A program made the position numbers and the translations under genes. This document shows, piece after piece, positions 23,701 to 33,761 of a DNA stretch of 64,000 nt; positions within the stretch are counted from its first letter, which is position 1, and the number at the start of each line of letters is the position of its first letter. The notes below the pieces were generated by a model. It saw only the letters and a program-made list of their open reading frames with translations. It did not search any database and was not told the origin of the DNA. The stretch covers positions 1,488,001 through 1,552,000 of the forward strand of contig JAPNXP010000017.1 of assembly GCA_028753945.1 (NCBI GenBank), in the 5' to 3' direction. This DNA is from Hexactinellida sp. DTS-2022 (lineage: Eukaryota; Porifera; Hexactinellida).

Positions 23701-26700
23701 TGAGGTCCAACAAGCAGATAGAGACCATTAGCAGCAAATGGAATGCACCTCTGAGTCCGCAGACCGAGGAGGAGGGGGTGCGGAGAGTGGCGGAATGGGT
23801 GAGGGACAAAATATCGGAATTCGAAGCTGGCTGTGTCTCTACACACAACACACTCTTACAACAGGCTATACAGTGCAGTCTCCGCAGAGATCTGGTGTCA
23901 GTGGACCGCGTGGTAGCCATACTAGAGCGGTGTGGAGTGGTGCGTATAGGGGGACAGAGAGTGGAGTATGAGCTCGGGAGGAAGGAGGGGCTGGAAGCGG
24001 GAGAGAGTGAGATTAATAGCTATCTTAAATCAGACACACATCGCCTAGCTGCTTACAGAAGAAATGTAGAAAGTGGGAGTGATAACCCGAAAGAGTGGGA
24101 GAGAGGCAAGAGGAGAGGTAGGGGGGGCAGGAGGGGCAGGAGGGGGCGAATGAAGCGAGGGAAGTACTAGGTAGTAGGTACCCCATTATAACATGTAGAT
24201 ACTCTAAGTCTAAGGTTAATTAATTAATAAAAACACTCCGATAATACTTGTGTCTATTATTTCTTATTTATGCTACATTTTCTCAATAAAAACATGGTTG
24301 AAAAGATTCTACAGTAATTGTAGTCAATGTATATCGGTAATAAAGTTCGTGAATAATCGAAATATGTATATACTGCTCTTAGCAAAAAGGAATACATTAT
24401 TCGTTTAATTAATTAATTAATATAATTTACTCACACATCAGTCCTAACATTGTACCTAACCTGGCATCAGAGTCTCTTGTACAACAACACTCCGATACAG
24501 ATAGCAGCCACTGCTACGACACCGGATGCCACGAGCACCTTCAGTTTGCTCCTGCCCCCCTCCCCTTGTGTCCCCCCTGTCTCTCTAGGCTGTGTATGTT
24601 CCAAAGCGGGCCCCCGGAACATTCTCCGGTACACCTCTCTCTGTCTCCGGTTGCTCTGCTCGTTGAGAGCGCGCACGCGTCTCAGCTCCTGTTCCACGCC
24701 CCTGTCCTCCGGCGAGGACCGCAGCGCCTCCTCCAAACAGCTGATCGCCCCCTCGTAGTCCTGTCTGCCGGTCAGAATAACAGACTTCCTAAACAGAGCC
24801 TTGGTGTCCCCGGGCACCAGTCGCAGCGCGTTGTCGCAGGACACGAGCGACTGCTGCGCTTGCTCCTGCTTGCACTGCACGATGGCCAGGTTAGTAAGAA
24901 TGCGACAGCCTATCAGCTTGCCCTCAGGCGTGTCTGAATACGCGTGTGCCTGCAGCGCCTTTAACGCACTGCTGTAGACGGTAGCGGCAGAGCCCAGCTG
25001 ACACAGCTTGTACAGAGTGTTGCCTCTGGCCTTCTTCCTCTCCACCAGTTCTCTCAGCTGACTCTCTGTTAGCGCAGCGTAGTCGTATCGTGGGTGCACC
25101 TCCCTGAGTGTAACCAGGTAGTACAGGTCTGAGTTCGCCGGGATATTATCCCCATTTGCGGTCTCGCCGTACCCGAACCGGCTCTGCATGTACACCCACG
25201 CGACCTCTCCCTGCGACATGAGTGGCAGCGCCAGGTCCAGCCCCTGTACTACGTCTGCCTCCCCCACCTCCACCTCCAGTCCCAGCTGTTCCTCCACCAC
25301 CGGCCCCTCCATCTCCAGCCGCCCCGTCAGGTCCAGCAGCACCCGCTGTCCGCGCGTGGCCTGCGGGCCCTCGCCCCGCGTTACCGTCAGCTTCTTGAGG
25401 GACCCGTTCCCGAGGATGTCCAGCCACTCGTCAGCTGGCGGCTCCGGCTTAGACGCGGGCTCTGGCTCTGGCTCTGGCTCCTGGGGGAGAAGCTCTGCGC
25501 TGGGCTGAGAGGGGGAGTCTGTGACAATAACGTACGAGTCAGTTGAGCCTGCCATAGAGGCGGTGGAGGTCTGCACTGCGCTCAGCTGGAGACTGTCCTC
25601 CAAGGGCTCTTCTGCGGTTTCTGGCACGTCGAGAGGAGGAACGGGGTCGGAGGGTGTGTCGGGGGAAATCGGACTCTGGAACTTAACTGTGAACAGATCT
25701 TCGCTCGCCACTGCGTCTATGACGTCAGCTGGCTGCCCGGCAGTGGGCGTGACCTCTGCTGTGGGTTGGGACTGGGAGGGCGGGGAGGGGGTACGGGTGG
25801 TTGTTGTGACGTCACTGGGTAGCAAGCTATCTGTGATGGGCTCTATTGAGGCTTCTTCCAACTCTCCGGGGGTAGCGGCGGTAGATGTAGCATAGGTGTG
25901 GTCAGCCATTCGAGTAGGAATTCAACTAATTAGTATTCGGTATGCAGTGGGTGATGGCGCTTTCAATGAGTTATATAAATTCAGTTGTAATTATAACTTT
26001 TTAATTAATTAATAATATAGAGACGAGATCATAAAATTGTACTGTAGTACATAGCAAATCTACGTACATAGTATTATTGTACAGCTTAAAGATGACAGAG
26101 GTATTTGTTAGAGTAAATAGATGTTCATATTATATTATATCAAACGGTATCGTAAACTGAACACTCCCAATAAGCTAATACAGCTGGTAATTATATTATT
26201 ACTCTTGTAGGGAGTGCAGTGAGTTGTCGCGAAGAGAGCAGGAATGCGTCTCTTCCACAGAGAGCACGACTCGGAGTGTGGGCAACATGGAGACGCACCT
26301 TAAGCAGCTGAAGCAGGAAGTGGGGGAGCTCCGGGAGAGGAGCGCCGCGGCGGAGACAGAGCTGCAGACAGAGCTGGCGACGGTGGAGAGGGAGGAGCGA
26401 GCGCTCAGGGACGAGATACGCAGGTGCAACACACAGCTACACGAGGCAAGGGACGAGCACGAGACACTCATTCAGGACATCGACACTCTCAGAGAGACAC
26501 GGGAGAGGTGCGACAGAACATATCCCTTTAAGCGGAGTTGTATTTGTGTGCAGGGGACTTTTAATACGAACATGAATAAAGCGAAATATTGGTTAAGGCG
26601 AATAAAGTTGAATTTCCCTAGCGGTCAGGCCTATACAGATGTATGCAAATTACTTCGGTTAATGCGAATTCCGGATAAGGCGAACGCATTTTACGATACC

Positions 26701-29259
26701 CTGATGTTCGTACTATACTACCGAGATTTATTGCATCGTAAATTCAGTGAACTCCCGTTATATCGAAGTTCAAGGACCTGTATACTCCTTCGATATAACC
26801 GTGTATTCGTTATAAGCGGATGAAAATTAATGCATTTGGTACTCTGGGAGAAATATCACATTTCGCTATAAGCGGGTATTGCGTTATATCCAGCTTCGAT
26901 ATAACGGGAGTTTAGTTTACTGTACATTAGTTTGTAACTTCGTATGTATATAGGTGCAAGAAGGAAACAAAAGACAACAGCGCGGCTATAGGTCGCATCC
27001 AGAAGCAGATGGTTACCCTGGAGCAGCAGGTGTCGGTGGCGGAGGAGGAGGCCACCAAGATGCGGGAGATACACCAGGACATAGCGCTCAGGGTGCGGGA
27101 GCTGGAGAACACGGTACTGCAGGAGGAGAACGATATAAAGAAGGGCATGGCCCGGGCGGATAAGGGCCTCAAAGAGGAGACGCATACACTCACAGTGACA
27201 CAGGTTAAGGTGCAGGTAGAAGAGAAGGGGCTGGAGAAACTGAGTGAACAGGTAAGTACTACAGCAGTTAAACTAAAGCAATTTAAACTATAGTGAACTC
27301 CCGTTGTAACAAGTCCTTTAGTTAGCTTCGATATAAGCGGATAAAAATCAACTGATTATTTTATCCGTCTTAGGAATATACAGTAGAACCTGTTAATATC
27401 GGTCACCTAAGGGAAAGGCCAAAAATCGTTGTTGTTTCTATCTCTATACAAAGGTTGGTTATAATTTGGCAAGTAATGTGGGACTTATTCTAAGTGCCCC
27501 TTTATAGTCAGCATAAACTGTACATAATTTCGTTATAACGGGAGTTGCTTTAACTAAAAAATGTGCAACAATGATACAGTGTTTAAAAGCAAGTACGTAT
27601 CATAAGTAACGAATGCAATATTCAGTTCCAGTCAAAGAAGGAGACGCTGACTCGAGTGCTCTCCGAGACAGAGGGGAGCAGAGACGCACAGAAAGCTAAG
27701 ATTGAGGAGCTACAGTCTAAGAGCGAACAGCTGACTCAGGGAATCAGTGAGACTACCAATCAGCTGACTGAGCTACGCGAGAAGAGCAACAAACACACAC
27801 AAGACACAGCAAACAACAAATCGCTATTATTGCCGCAGAGAGATGGCCTAGCATCGAAGGTGTCAGAGATTAAGAATGAAATCGCTAAGTGCGTCTCTGA
27901 GCAGCTGTCCAGCAGCAACAAGCTGGATGACGTCACGTCGAGTCGCTGCATGATGGAGGGCATGACTGATCAGCTGATAGCGGAGACAGCTGAGATGCGA
28001 GGGCGCCAGGAGGAGATACAGGTGGTGCTGGACGCGGAGAGGGCGGAGCGGGCGGCGCTGGAGAGGGAGAGGGAGGAGCTGAAGATGTTTGGGAGCAATC
28101 TGAGGGAGAACCACAGCGTATTCGTACTGGACAAACGGGAGGGGATTGTTAAGTCAGAAGAGCTGTTTAGTGAGGCTGTGAGAGAGAATGCACTGCTGAC
28201 AGGTGAATAGTAATATATTCTGTATAGTATGATGATGTTAATAGTAACAGTAGTAAATACGACCAGGGGTAATAGGATTTTCCGGATATTACATACACTA
28301 TTTCAGTCGCCTCCAAATCCTAAGCTTTTCAATACAGATGACCCTCGTTAATACGAATTTAGATAAGGAGTACTAATTTTACTGTTCCTTGGTGTACGTA
28401 TTAACAGTTTTGCTGTATTTGCAGGCGAATATCGGTGTCAACAGAGCTCCCACATGTCAGCCAGTACTAACCTCTTGCAGTGGACAGACGAGAAGCTTAA
28501 GCTGACCTCCGGCATTAAGGACCACAAACAGCTGATGGGTATACAGACTAGGATGCACACAGCGGCACAGGAGTACTACCGACAGAGGGGAGACAGGTCC
28601 CAGCAACAGCTCGTGAGGTTGGAATGTAGATTCAATCGTCAGATATTAAATAGGAAATATAGCACAGCACAGTAGACTCTAGTTAGTACGAACACGGATA
28701 AGGCAAAATATCGGTAAATGAATACAAGGTTTAATTCCCCTAGACTAGCCTATACAATGCAATGCATGCAAGTGACTCCGGTTAATATGAACTTCCGGAG
28801 ACTATTACAAAGGAATTTCGATGGCCCCCTGGTGTTTGTATAAACGAAAACTACTCTATTATTGTAGAGCTTTATTTCTACTAATATAGAGAAGATAATA
28901 AAACGAGATTGTGAAGAAGAAAGGAATACCTTTCCACATTAATTCCATTATTAACTATAAGAAGCCATATAAATCTGAGGGAAATACAAACAATTATTGT
29001 ATTTCTAAATTGCTATTCTATGTATTCTAGGCTGGTGCAGGACGGCGAGAATAACAGAGAGAGCTCAATGGGAATGAAGAGACTGCTGGATAACGTTATG
29101 TCCGAAATAAAATCATTTCTAGAAGTGTACAGCAAGATGAGTGCAGCGAGAGGAGCCAGGAAGAGTAAAGTCACATTCTCAGATGTTATAGAGTTCGAAA
29201 CCGAGGCTGTCACAAACAGATCTACTCTGCCTCCGATCCACAACAACAACAACACATAA
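20743..29259 (+). CDS. Coiled-coil protein, CCDC175-like, seven exons
   Basis: Exons 20743-21261, 21500-21780, 26211-26507, 26954-27251, 27632-28202, 28425-28617 and 29031-29259 join in frame with GT-AG sites to give 795 residues, close to the ~793 of human CCDC175. The product is nearly all charged coiled coil. ILELQWHVSHTERKLESL in exon 1 and LVRLVQDGENNRESS near the end resemble CCDC175 from memory; the tail has SKVTFSDVIEF. The exon 2-3 join across 4.4 kb is phase 2 on both sides and makes K-E-C-S-E-L. Intron 2 houses three complete genes. Introns 1, 3, 4, 5 and 6 each carry inverted-repeat elements. Exons are GC-rich against AT-rich introns. Function is unknown; another CCDC family is possible. 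Confidence 0.65.
21305..21490. mobile_element. Short inverted-repeat element, family E, filling CCDC175-like intron 1
   Basis: Left end CAGTCAGGTCTGTTTATTGT, inner TTATTATGAACAAGCCCTAT, right end near GAATCTGGC. It takes up about 186 of the 238 bp intron and ends about 10 bp before the acceptor. Confidence 0.7.
22072..22410 (-). CDS. RNF7: RING-box protein 2 (RNF7/RBX2/SAG)
   Basis: The catalytic RING subunit of CUL5-type cullin ubiquitin ligases; it recruits the charged E2. A single exon encodes 112 residues. MFVLKKWNAVAMWSWDVSCD, CAICKHHVMDACLRCQ, VVVWGECNHSYHNCCM and KCPLCSSDWIV match RNF7 rather than RBX1 (which has AWDIVVDNCAIC and CPLDNREW). All zinc-binding Cys/His positions of the RING-H2 are present. 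It lies on the opposite strand inside intron 2 of the CCDC175-like gene. It starts 281 bp from the divergent RGG-protein gene. Confidence 0.95.
   Translation of the reverse strand: MADGKPEAMAVDTPSPQIKKKPPRQGPMFVLKKWNAVAMWSWDVSCDTCAICKHHVMDACLRCQTEGKQEECVVVWGECNHSYHNCCMALWMQHSDKCPLCSSDWIVSRTGK
22496..22590. mobile_element. Family B element fragment
   Basis: The left end, CAGTAGAACCTCGTTAGTAC, is followed by GAACACTATTTCAACCCCCT; the right end is missing or decayed. It lies in the 281 bp between RNF7 and the RGG-protein gene. A closely similar stretch occurs at 47100-47140. Confidence 0.6.
22692..24170 (+). CDS. Unrecognised RGG-rich protein
   Basis: A single-exon frame of up to 492 residues; the likelier start is MQEMDETAVADSS, 14 codons in. 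I do not recognise the family. Visible parts are a helical N-terminal region to about residue 165, a segment LDPATLVHALQRDGYIGIS with VTYNL that resembles a winged helix, an RG-rich linker (VRGRGAIRRQGRGRGRF, about 300-317), a second helical piece DLVSVDRVVAILERCGVVRI with VEYEL, and a very basic Gly-Arg tail. That layout suggests a nucleic-acid, perhaps RNA, binding protein; this is inference. It lies on the same strand as its host gene, inside intron 2. Confidence 0.75.
   Translation: MIVDHKLIINCANRMQEMDETAVADSSGFSEPYALLLLKICKELESIGNSRPKSVDKLKNLLRDKCYVTRFSAPFKLLEKCCQNSVQLKADNKPVPKVFAYYEELKTTNDTWKKSFEKMYTFLQHRFNAFPLELDDSACSKIEENLGDWIGTRVTSKVVPGIRDYAKLREVFIRKCILTSRLDPATLVHALQRDGYIGISLTGEVTYNLKGVDCEETSPYNKYLLGKLKSIEDLPKTEQALINVVKPFTNIIQSVQPSEMVKKYPQLTHVLRKLCIREFHLEMGKCFQSSSDKNTNKPAVVRGRGAIRRQGRGRGRFIGRQKGADTEANKPILGVLLRSNKQIETISSKWNAPLSPQTEEEGVRRVAEWVRDKISEFEAGCVSTHNTLLQQAIQCSLRRDLVSVDRVVAILERCGVVRIGGQRVEYELGRKEGLEAGESEINSYLKSDTHRLAAYRRNVESGSDNPKEWERGKRRGRGGRRGRRGRMKRGKY
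24467..25909 (-). CDS. FKBP8: FKBP8 (FKBP38), membrane-anchored immunophilin
   Basis: FKBP8 is a tail-anchored chaperone of the outer mitochondrial and ER membranes that works with Hsp90. One exon encodes 480 residues. An acidic, Ser/Pro/Thr-rich N-terminus includes a Glu-Pro repeat around 144-150. The FKBP domain begins with EWLDILGNGSLKKLTV at 161 (human EWLDILGNG) and runs to about 272. TPR helices cover about 280-400 with NLAIVQCKQEQ and ALFRKSVIL. The C-terminal membrane anchor is at about 457-477, followed by a short basic tail YKRL. It lies antisense inside intron 2 of the CCDC175-like gene, 0.3 kb from that gene's exon 3. Confidence 0.93.
   Translation of the reverse strand: MADHTYATSTAATPGELEEASIEPITDSLLPSDVTTTTRTPSPPSQSQPTAEVTPTAGQPADVIDAVASEDLFTVKFQSPISPDTPSDPVPPLDVPETAEEPLEDSLQLSAVQTSTASMAGSTDSYVIVTDSPSQPSAELLPQEPEPEPEPASKPEPPADEWLDILGNGSLKKLTVTRGEGPQATRGQRVLLDLTGRLEMEGPVVEEQLGLEVEVGEADVVQGLDLALPLMSQGEVAWVYMQSRFGYGETANGDNIPANSDLYYLVTLREVHPRYDYAALTESQLRELVERKKARGNTLYKLCQLGSAATVYSSALKALQAHAYSDTPEGKLIGCRILTNLAIVQCKQEQAQQSLVSCDNALRLVPGDTKALFRKSVILTGRQDYEGAISCLEEALRSSPEDRGVEQELRRVRALNEQSNRRQREVYRRMFRGPALEHTQPRETGGTQGEGGRSKLKVLVASGVVAVAAICIGVLLYKRL
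26530..26744. mobile_element. Family B-like element remnant in CCDC175-like intron 3
   Basis: TTTTAATACGAACATGAATA, GGTTAATGCGAATTCCGG and TGATGTTCGTACTA follow the internal order of family B copies, but the ends are not clean. It is directly followed by a family D element. Confidence 0.5.
26745..26922. mobile_element. Short inverted-repeat element, family D, in CCDC175-like intron 3
   Basis: Left end CAGTGAACTCCCGTTATATC and right end GATATAACGGGAGTTTAG, then TTTACTG beside TA. Four CGATATAA or CGTTATAA boxes lie inside. Together with the preceding remnant it takes up most of the 446 bp intron. Confidence 0.75.
27291..27553. mobile_element. Family D element with a nested family B end, CCDC175-like intron 4
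   Basis: Left end AGTGAACTCCCGTTGTAAC; right end TTCGTTATAACGGGAGTTGC. A second end, CAGTAGAACCTGTTAATATC, begins near 27382, so one element has landed in another. The intron is 380 bp. Confidence 0.65.
28335..28417. mobile_element. Short inverted-repeat element, CCDC175-like intron 5
   Basis: Left end CAGATGACCCTCGTTAATAC, right part GGTGTACGTATTAACAG and a decayed end. Unusually short at about 83 bp; it ends a few bases before the acceptor at 28424. Confidence 0.55.
28670..28857. mobile_element. Short inverted-repeat element, family A/B, CCDC175-like intron 6
   Basis: Left end CAGTAGACTCTAGTTAGTAC, then GAACACGGATAAGGC; right part CTGGTGTTTGTATAAACG. It begins about 50 bp after the donor in the 413 bp intron. 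Confidence 0.6.
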
Positions 29260-29486
29260 TCTAATATACATTATATACTCTTATTAACTAATTTAATTAA
29301 CATTCGAATACATTGTTCACATTATACTCAGTCACTTAATATGATTAAATATATCTACACTTATAGAAAATTTATAAATAACTTGTAATACGATCAGCTG
29401 ATTTTAGCTGTGTTCCCAAAATAAACTTAAGCTAAAGGGTTTTAATACAAAATAATAGAAATCTTATTACAAACTAAATCCTAAAT

Positions 29487-31245
29487 TCATATAGAGCTAA
29501 CCTGTTCGTCTCCAAATCCTTCTAACGAGAAGTACGAGAACACGCCATTAACGTAAGTAAGGAGTTTGTCCTTACTGGCGATAACGGCTTTCCCCCACCC
29601 GCCCACATACGCCAGGCGGTACTGAATAGGAGAGGAGCGACTGTAGAAATTAAGGTATTCTCTGTCCACAACCACTATCTGTTCTCTAGGTCCCATAGTG
29701 ATGTGTCTGGGCGTTAGGTATTTACCGTTGTCCTGCGGTATACAGGTGCCAAATTTCGCGAGCAGCTCGCCTGAGAGTGAGTAGAGGTGTAGAAACGGAG
29801 TCCCATGGTGCAGCACAACAATATCATCGCGCTTTGTAACTGCTACCTCCAGGGGAGATATGAGCTTAGACGGAGTGAAAGGGTTGCTGTTGAGTTGCTT
29901 AGCGAAGTCGCTCTCCATATTGTACACCAGCACCTGGTCACAGCCTATGTATAGGGAATAGCAATATAGCAATATTGTAATTAATAAGGATATAGTGATT
30001 GAAAATAGTTCCTCTAATAAAATAAGAATTTTTCGATTTGAATGATAAATTAAATATTAAACAGGATAGAAAATATAGTTAGGTTCTTTTACTCTGAATA
30101 TTCAAGGTACAAAAACTTTGTTAATTATAGGCGAAAATTAGAGAACTACAAAACAAACCCTAGTTGTTAAACTGTCACTAAAGGGCTTGTCTTAATAAAG
30201 TTTTTAATATCAAGCAGACGTAAAACTGTCCACAATAAGCAGACCTGACTCTAATGATAAAATCAACTCCACTTGAATAGAGCTATGCACTATCCCCTAC
30301 CTATCTCCACTCACCTGTGTTAGCAATGACGACCAGGTTGTTGCTGGTGGTGGCCATGCCGTGCGGCCTCTTCAGCTCGTGCCAGCAGCCGTGTCCCAGC
30401 ACCCTCCCGATCTCTCTCAGGAACTCTCCTTTCTGCGTCAGCACCTTAATGCGGTTCTTGTCAGGCACGGACACCAGCACATTGTCCCTGCATACAGCCA
30501 ACCCGTACACGGAGTTGTACCACAGGTCCCTGTCCACCTGGAAGTAGGTCCATATCCCCGCCTCGGGATCCACCACGAACACAGTGTTGTCGTACCGCTT
30601 CAGCATGAACAGGTGTCGGCCGGCTGCCTTTATGTCGTGCGGCGCTATGCGTATTCCCCAGCTGCTGGGGTCTACGGTGGAGACGGGACTGCGGCTCCTG
30701 TCCAGCACCACGCGGCACGGCGCTTGCAGCTGGTACGCAATGCCCGGGTCGCACGCCAGGCGGAGACTGGGCATGTTAGAGAACCGCTTCAGGACGCCTC
30801 GCAACCTATCCTCCGAGAGGAATGTGGGTTTCTGCAGTCTCCCCGCCAGCTGCTCCACCTCCGCCTCCAGACTGGTGGCCCTGCCCCTGTAGGTCCCCAG
30901 CAGCGACTGCGAGGGGTCCAGCGAGGCCAGCTGCTTGCTCAGGGCCTGCAGCTCCCGCATCTGCGTCTCCAGCTCCGCTATGAGTCTCTCCAGCTCCTCC
31001 AGGTACGGCGAGTACGTGTGTCGCACGCGCGTCACGGCGCTCTGCTCCGCGTCCAGCAGCGCGCTCATCAGCTGATTGAACTCGGTCTCCACTCGCGAGA
31101 CCATCTGCTGCTGCGCTTGCGACACCTTCTCCTTTCGCGCCTGCAGCTCCCAGAGGCTCTCCTGCAGCGACACCACGCGCGACTCCGCGGTTATACTCAC
31201 CATAAACAGACTAGGCTTGCTGGGACGGGAGCTCTGAGTGGCCAT
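29487..31245 (-). CDS. Coiled-coil plus beta-propeller protein (TRIM/NHL-like, no RING seen)
   Basis: Two exons, 30315-31245 and 29487-29944, join in frame (T-G-C) to give 462 residues. Residues about 20-130 are a long coiled coil (ESLWELQARKEKVSQAQQQM onward). From about 165 come repeated blade-like strands such as GRHLFMLKRYDNTVFVVDP, VYGLAVCRDNVLVSVPDKN, IKVLTQKGEFLREIG, ELKRPHGMA, LYSLSGELLAKFGT and REQIVVVDREYLNFYS. The coiled-coil-then-propeller order is that of TRIM-NHL proteins, but no RING or B-box cysteines occur and the start MATQSSRPSKPSLF looks genuine. Function is therefore not assignable. The 370 bp intron contains a degraded family E element. Confidence 0.75.
30155..30251. mobile_element. 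Degenerate family E element in the propeller-gene intron
   Basis: AAGGGCTTGTCTTAATAAAG and AATAAGCAGACCTGACT match, inverted, the left half of the element at 33585-33761. The other end is missing. Confidence 0.55.
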
Positions 31246-31303
31246 AGGTGTATACAGGCTATGTTATAATAGTCTCATTATTATAGCATATTATACACCA
31301 ATA

Positions 31304-31475
31304 CAGTCAGCTCTCGTTATAACGAAGTGCTTGGGACCTGTAAATTCCTTCGTTATATCCGGATATTCGTTATAAGAGCATAATAATTAATGACTTAGTA
31401 TTCTGGGAGAAAATCTCCATTTCGTTATAAGCGGAAATTCGTTATATCCGACTTGGTTATAACGGGAGTTCACTG
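31304..31475. mobile_element. Short inverted-repeat element, family D
   Basis: Left end CAGTCAGCTCTCGTTATAAC, right end GGTTATAACGGGAGTTCACTG-like sequence, TA on both sides. It is an intact 172 bp copy with boxes TTCGTTATATCC and TTCGTTATAAGCGG. It lies between the propeller gene and LAS1L. Confidence 0.85.
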
Positions 31476-31603
31476 TATATTAATTACTGAGAAATCTGCT
31501 ATACTAATTATAGTAGTAATTGCAAGTCAAATTATATAAAACTAAGTGTGATTAAAATTGCTAAAAATTGAATTACATGTAATAGAAGCGAGATACGTGT
31601 GTA

Positions 31604-32896
31604 CTACTTTACGCACTCACCAATACCAACAGGCAGATAGGACCTCGTATCAACTGCCTTCCAGCCCCTATCCGTCTTGTCTAGCTTAGAACGGATACTC
31701 TGCTGGGTCTGCACAATATGACGTAACTCTCTATCGAGTGTTCTCACAGACTGCAGATCCCCTCTCCGAACCAGGGATATCCATTTGGAGAGTTTGAGGA
31801 TGTTCCTTGCCTTCCTCTCCCTGCAGAGAGAAGGGAACCGTTTGATTAGCAGCCTCGCCGCTGCATAGGTGTATACGCCCGGATTAGATAGGTTAGTTTG
31901 TAGGATGTAGGGAGCAAGGTGGGACAGGGATTTGTAAGTTGATAACGTTCTACTCTTTCGATAGAGTACCTTCTTCTTTCTAGAACCCATTATCAAATGT
32001 TGTAAGGCTAGTCTCAACCAGACTCCATGGTACAGCAAGCTGATATTATCCAACTCCACAGTACTCACTCTCTGTAGGATCAGTTGTATCAGACGGGCAG
32101 TGATGCTGCCTACAGAGCTGGTAGCGTCCGAGTAGGACAGGATTCTGTTCCAGAAAGCGCTAAGCTTAGAGCAGTCGGAGTGCAGCCTCGGGAGAGCAGC
32201 CACTGAGGGGGAGTACGGTGCGTATTTAATTCTGTGCGAATTAGCTTCTAGCAGAGACAAGGCTAGCGTTTCCTTATCCCCAATCTTCCTAGCGAGAGAA
32301 ATAAAGGTGCCAAAGTGCTGAGGGGTCACGGTGGTGTTGTTAATTATTGAATTAGTTGCGTTTCGAAATAGTTCGATAAAGCGCGATTTGTGTTCTTGAA
32401 TCGACACGCGTGTAGTCTTTACATATACTTCTTTCCAGTAGTAAGAATCGATCCACTCTATACAGAAGTCGAGAGCTCGCTCGAGCAGAGACAAACAAGG
32501 CATCACGTGGTGAGTCGCGTCATGGCGCTGGTCGCATATCCACACAGGAATGCCGATAGCAAACAGAGTTTCCTTTATAGACTTAGGCACTGCGTAATCC
32601 TGGTACAAGTCACTGATCCCATTCACGAATCGTATCAGGGCTAGCGACGAGACCTGCTGCAAGGTGTGTGGGTTTATACTGGAGTCTAGAGAAGCTAGTT
32701 TGGCCTGCAGGAGCTCGCATGTCACCTCCACCCCCACTGGCACCTTGTATCGGGCCTGCCAGCACTGGACCCGCCCCAGGCCCCGCCTAATGTCAGCTGG
32801 CTCGCAGCTGAAGAGGTCGCGGTACGCCGCGTCCCAGCTCTCCTGTGTGCGCCAAGCTGTGCAGACATAGCGGGAGGACATGGGACAGGAATGCAA
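31604..32896 (-). CDS. LAS1L: LAS1-like HEPN endoribonuclease
   Basis: Las1 cuts the ITS2 spacer of pre-rRNA in the nucleus with its kinase partner (NOL9/Grc3). The frame has 430 residues. The HEPN domain shows WRTQESWDAAYRDLFS, ALIRFVNGISD, the catalytic RxxxxH as RHDATH at 124-129, and ALDFCIEWIDSYYW. A C-terminal DRGWKAVDTRSYLPVGIG matches the W-then-P(L/V)G tail that binds the kinase. The protein is shorter than human LAS1L (734) and lacks the long acidic insert. After PVGIG the DNA reads GTGAGT, a strong donor; either the frame stops four codons later as written or a last exon exists that I could not find. Met6 is an alternative start. Confidence 0.85.
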   Translation of the reverse strand: MHSCPMSSRYVCTAWRTQESWDAAYRDLFSCEPADIRRGLGRVQCWQARYKVPVGVEVTCELLQAKLASLDSSINPHTLQQVSSLALIRFVNGISDLYQDYAVPKSIKETLFAIGIPVWICDQRHDATHHVMPCLSLLERALDFCIEWIDSYYWKEVYVKTTRVSIQEHKSRFIELFRNATNSIINNTTVTPQHFGTFISLARKIGDKETLALSLLEANSHRIKYAPYSPSVAALPRLHSDCSKLSAFWNRILSYSDATSSVGSITARLIQLILQRVSTVELDNISLLYHGVWLRLALQHLIMGSRKKKVLYRKSRTLSTYKSLSHLAPYILQTNLSNPGVYTYAAARLLIKRFPSLCRERKARNILKLSKWISLVRRGDLQSVRTLDRELRHIVQTQQSIRSKLDKTDRGWKAVDTRSYLPVGIGECVK

Positions 32897-33584
32897 TCTA
32901 AAGTAAATAGATACAGGTGTATGAGATTGGTATTCGTCACACTGTATATGGAGTCACTTCATTGTGCACAAATAGTTTGTCTCTGTAATAATTTATAAGA
33001 CAATAAGCATTGACTAATTATACATCTAGTAATCAGTCCCGGAAGAGTAAAATCTGAATTATATAAGGGATAGTAAAGGAAGTGTTATCATAACTATCAT
33101 AACTTGTATAATTATCTATATATATAAAATACAATGTCTGTCTGTGTGTATGTCTGTCTGTCTGTCCTCACATCTCCTCTGAGATGCCTGAACCGATCTG
33201 TACCAAATTTCGCATATTATCTAGGAATTATCTCACCACTCCAGATAAGGAATTTTTAAGAAAAATATTCACATCTTCCATCCCCAAGGTGCCAAAACAT
33301 TTAACCAATTAAATTCGAGGGTTGTCCCAGTATGGATTAGCATCTAGCATTCAATTAGTATAAAAGGATTTATATGTCTCTATCAATTGTTAAGTGTGCA
33401 GTATAGAATGCCAACTGAGACTGTAATTTAATTGGTCGAGAGTAAATTAATTTATCCAATCAGTTATCTGTGTTCAGTATCCCATTGTGATTTCCCATAA
33501 TATAAACAACAATTGAATATACATATAGACCAATAAACTTACATTTGTGTTGTTGGACAATTTAATAGTCATACCTATTGCTAT

Positions 33585-33761
33585 CAGTCAGGTCTGCTTA
33601 TTATGAACCAGATTTCGTCTGCTTTATTATGAACAAGCCTTATGGTCCCAATTTAACAACTTACATAGGGTTTGTACTAAGTTGAGTTCGCTTATTATGA
33701 AGTCTCTCTATTATGCACAATTTATGGTCCCTTGAATGTTTATCATAAAAGAACCTGACTA
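33585..33761. mobile_element. Short inverted-repeat element, family E
   Basis: Left end CAGTCAGGTCTGCTTATTAT, inner TTTATTATGAACAAGCCTTA and CGCTTATTATGAAGTCTC, right end AAAGAACCTGACT. This is the best-preserved family E copy; relatives lie at 4738, 21305, 30155 and 53871. Confidence 0.8.

Noticed and set aside
30361..31269. A 302-residue open frame on the plus strand opposite the propeller gene
   Set aside because: It mirrors the GC-rich codons of the real gene, is His/Arg/Leu-rich and shows no domain; the minus strand has clear coiled-coil and propeller structure and a working splice join.
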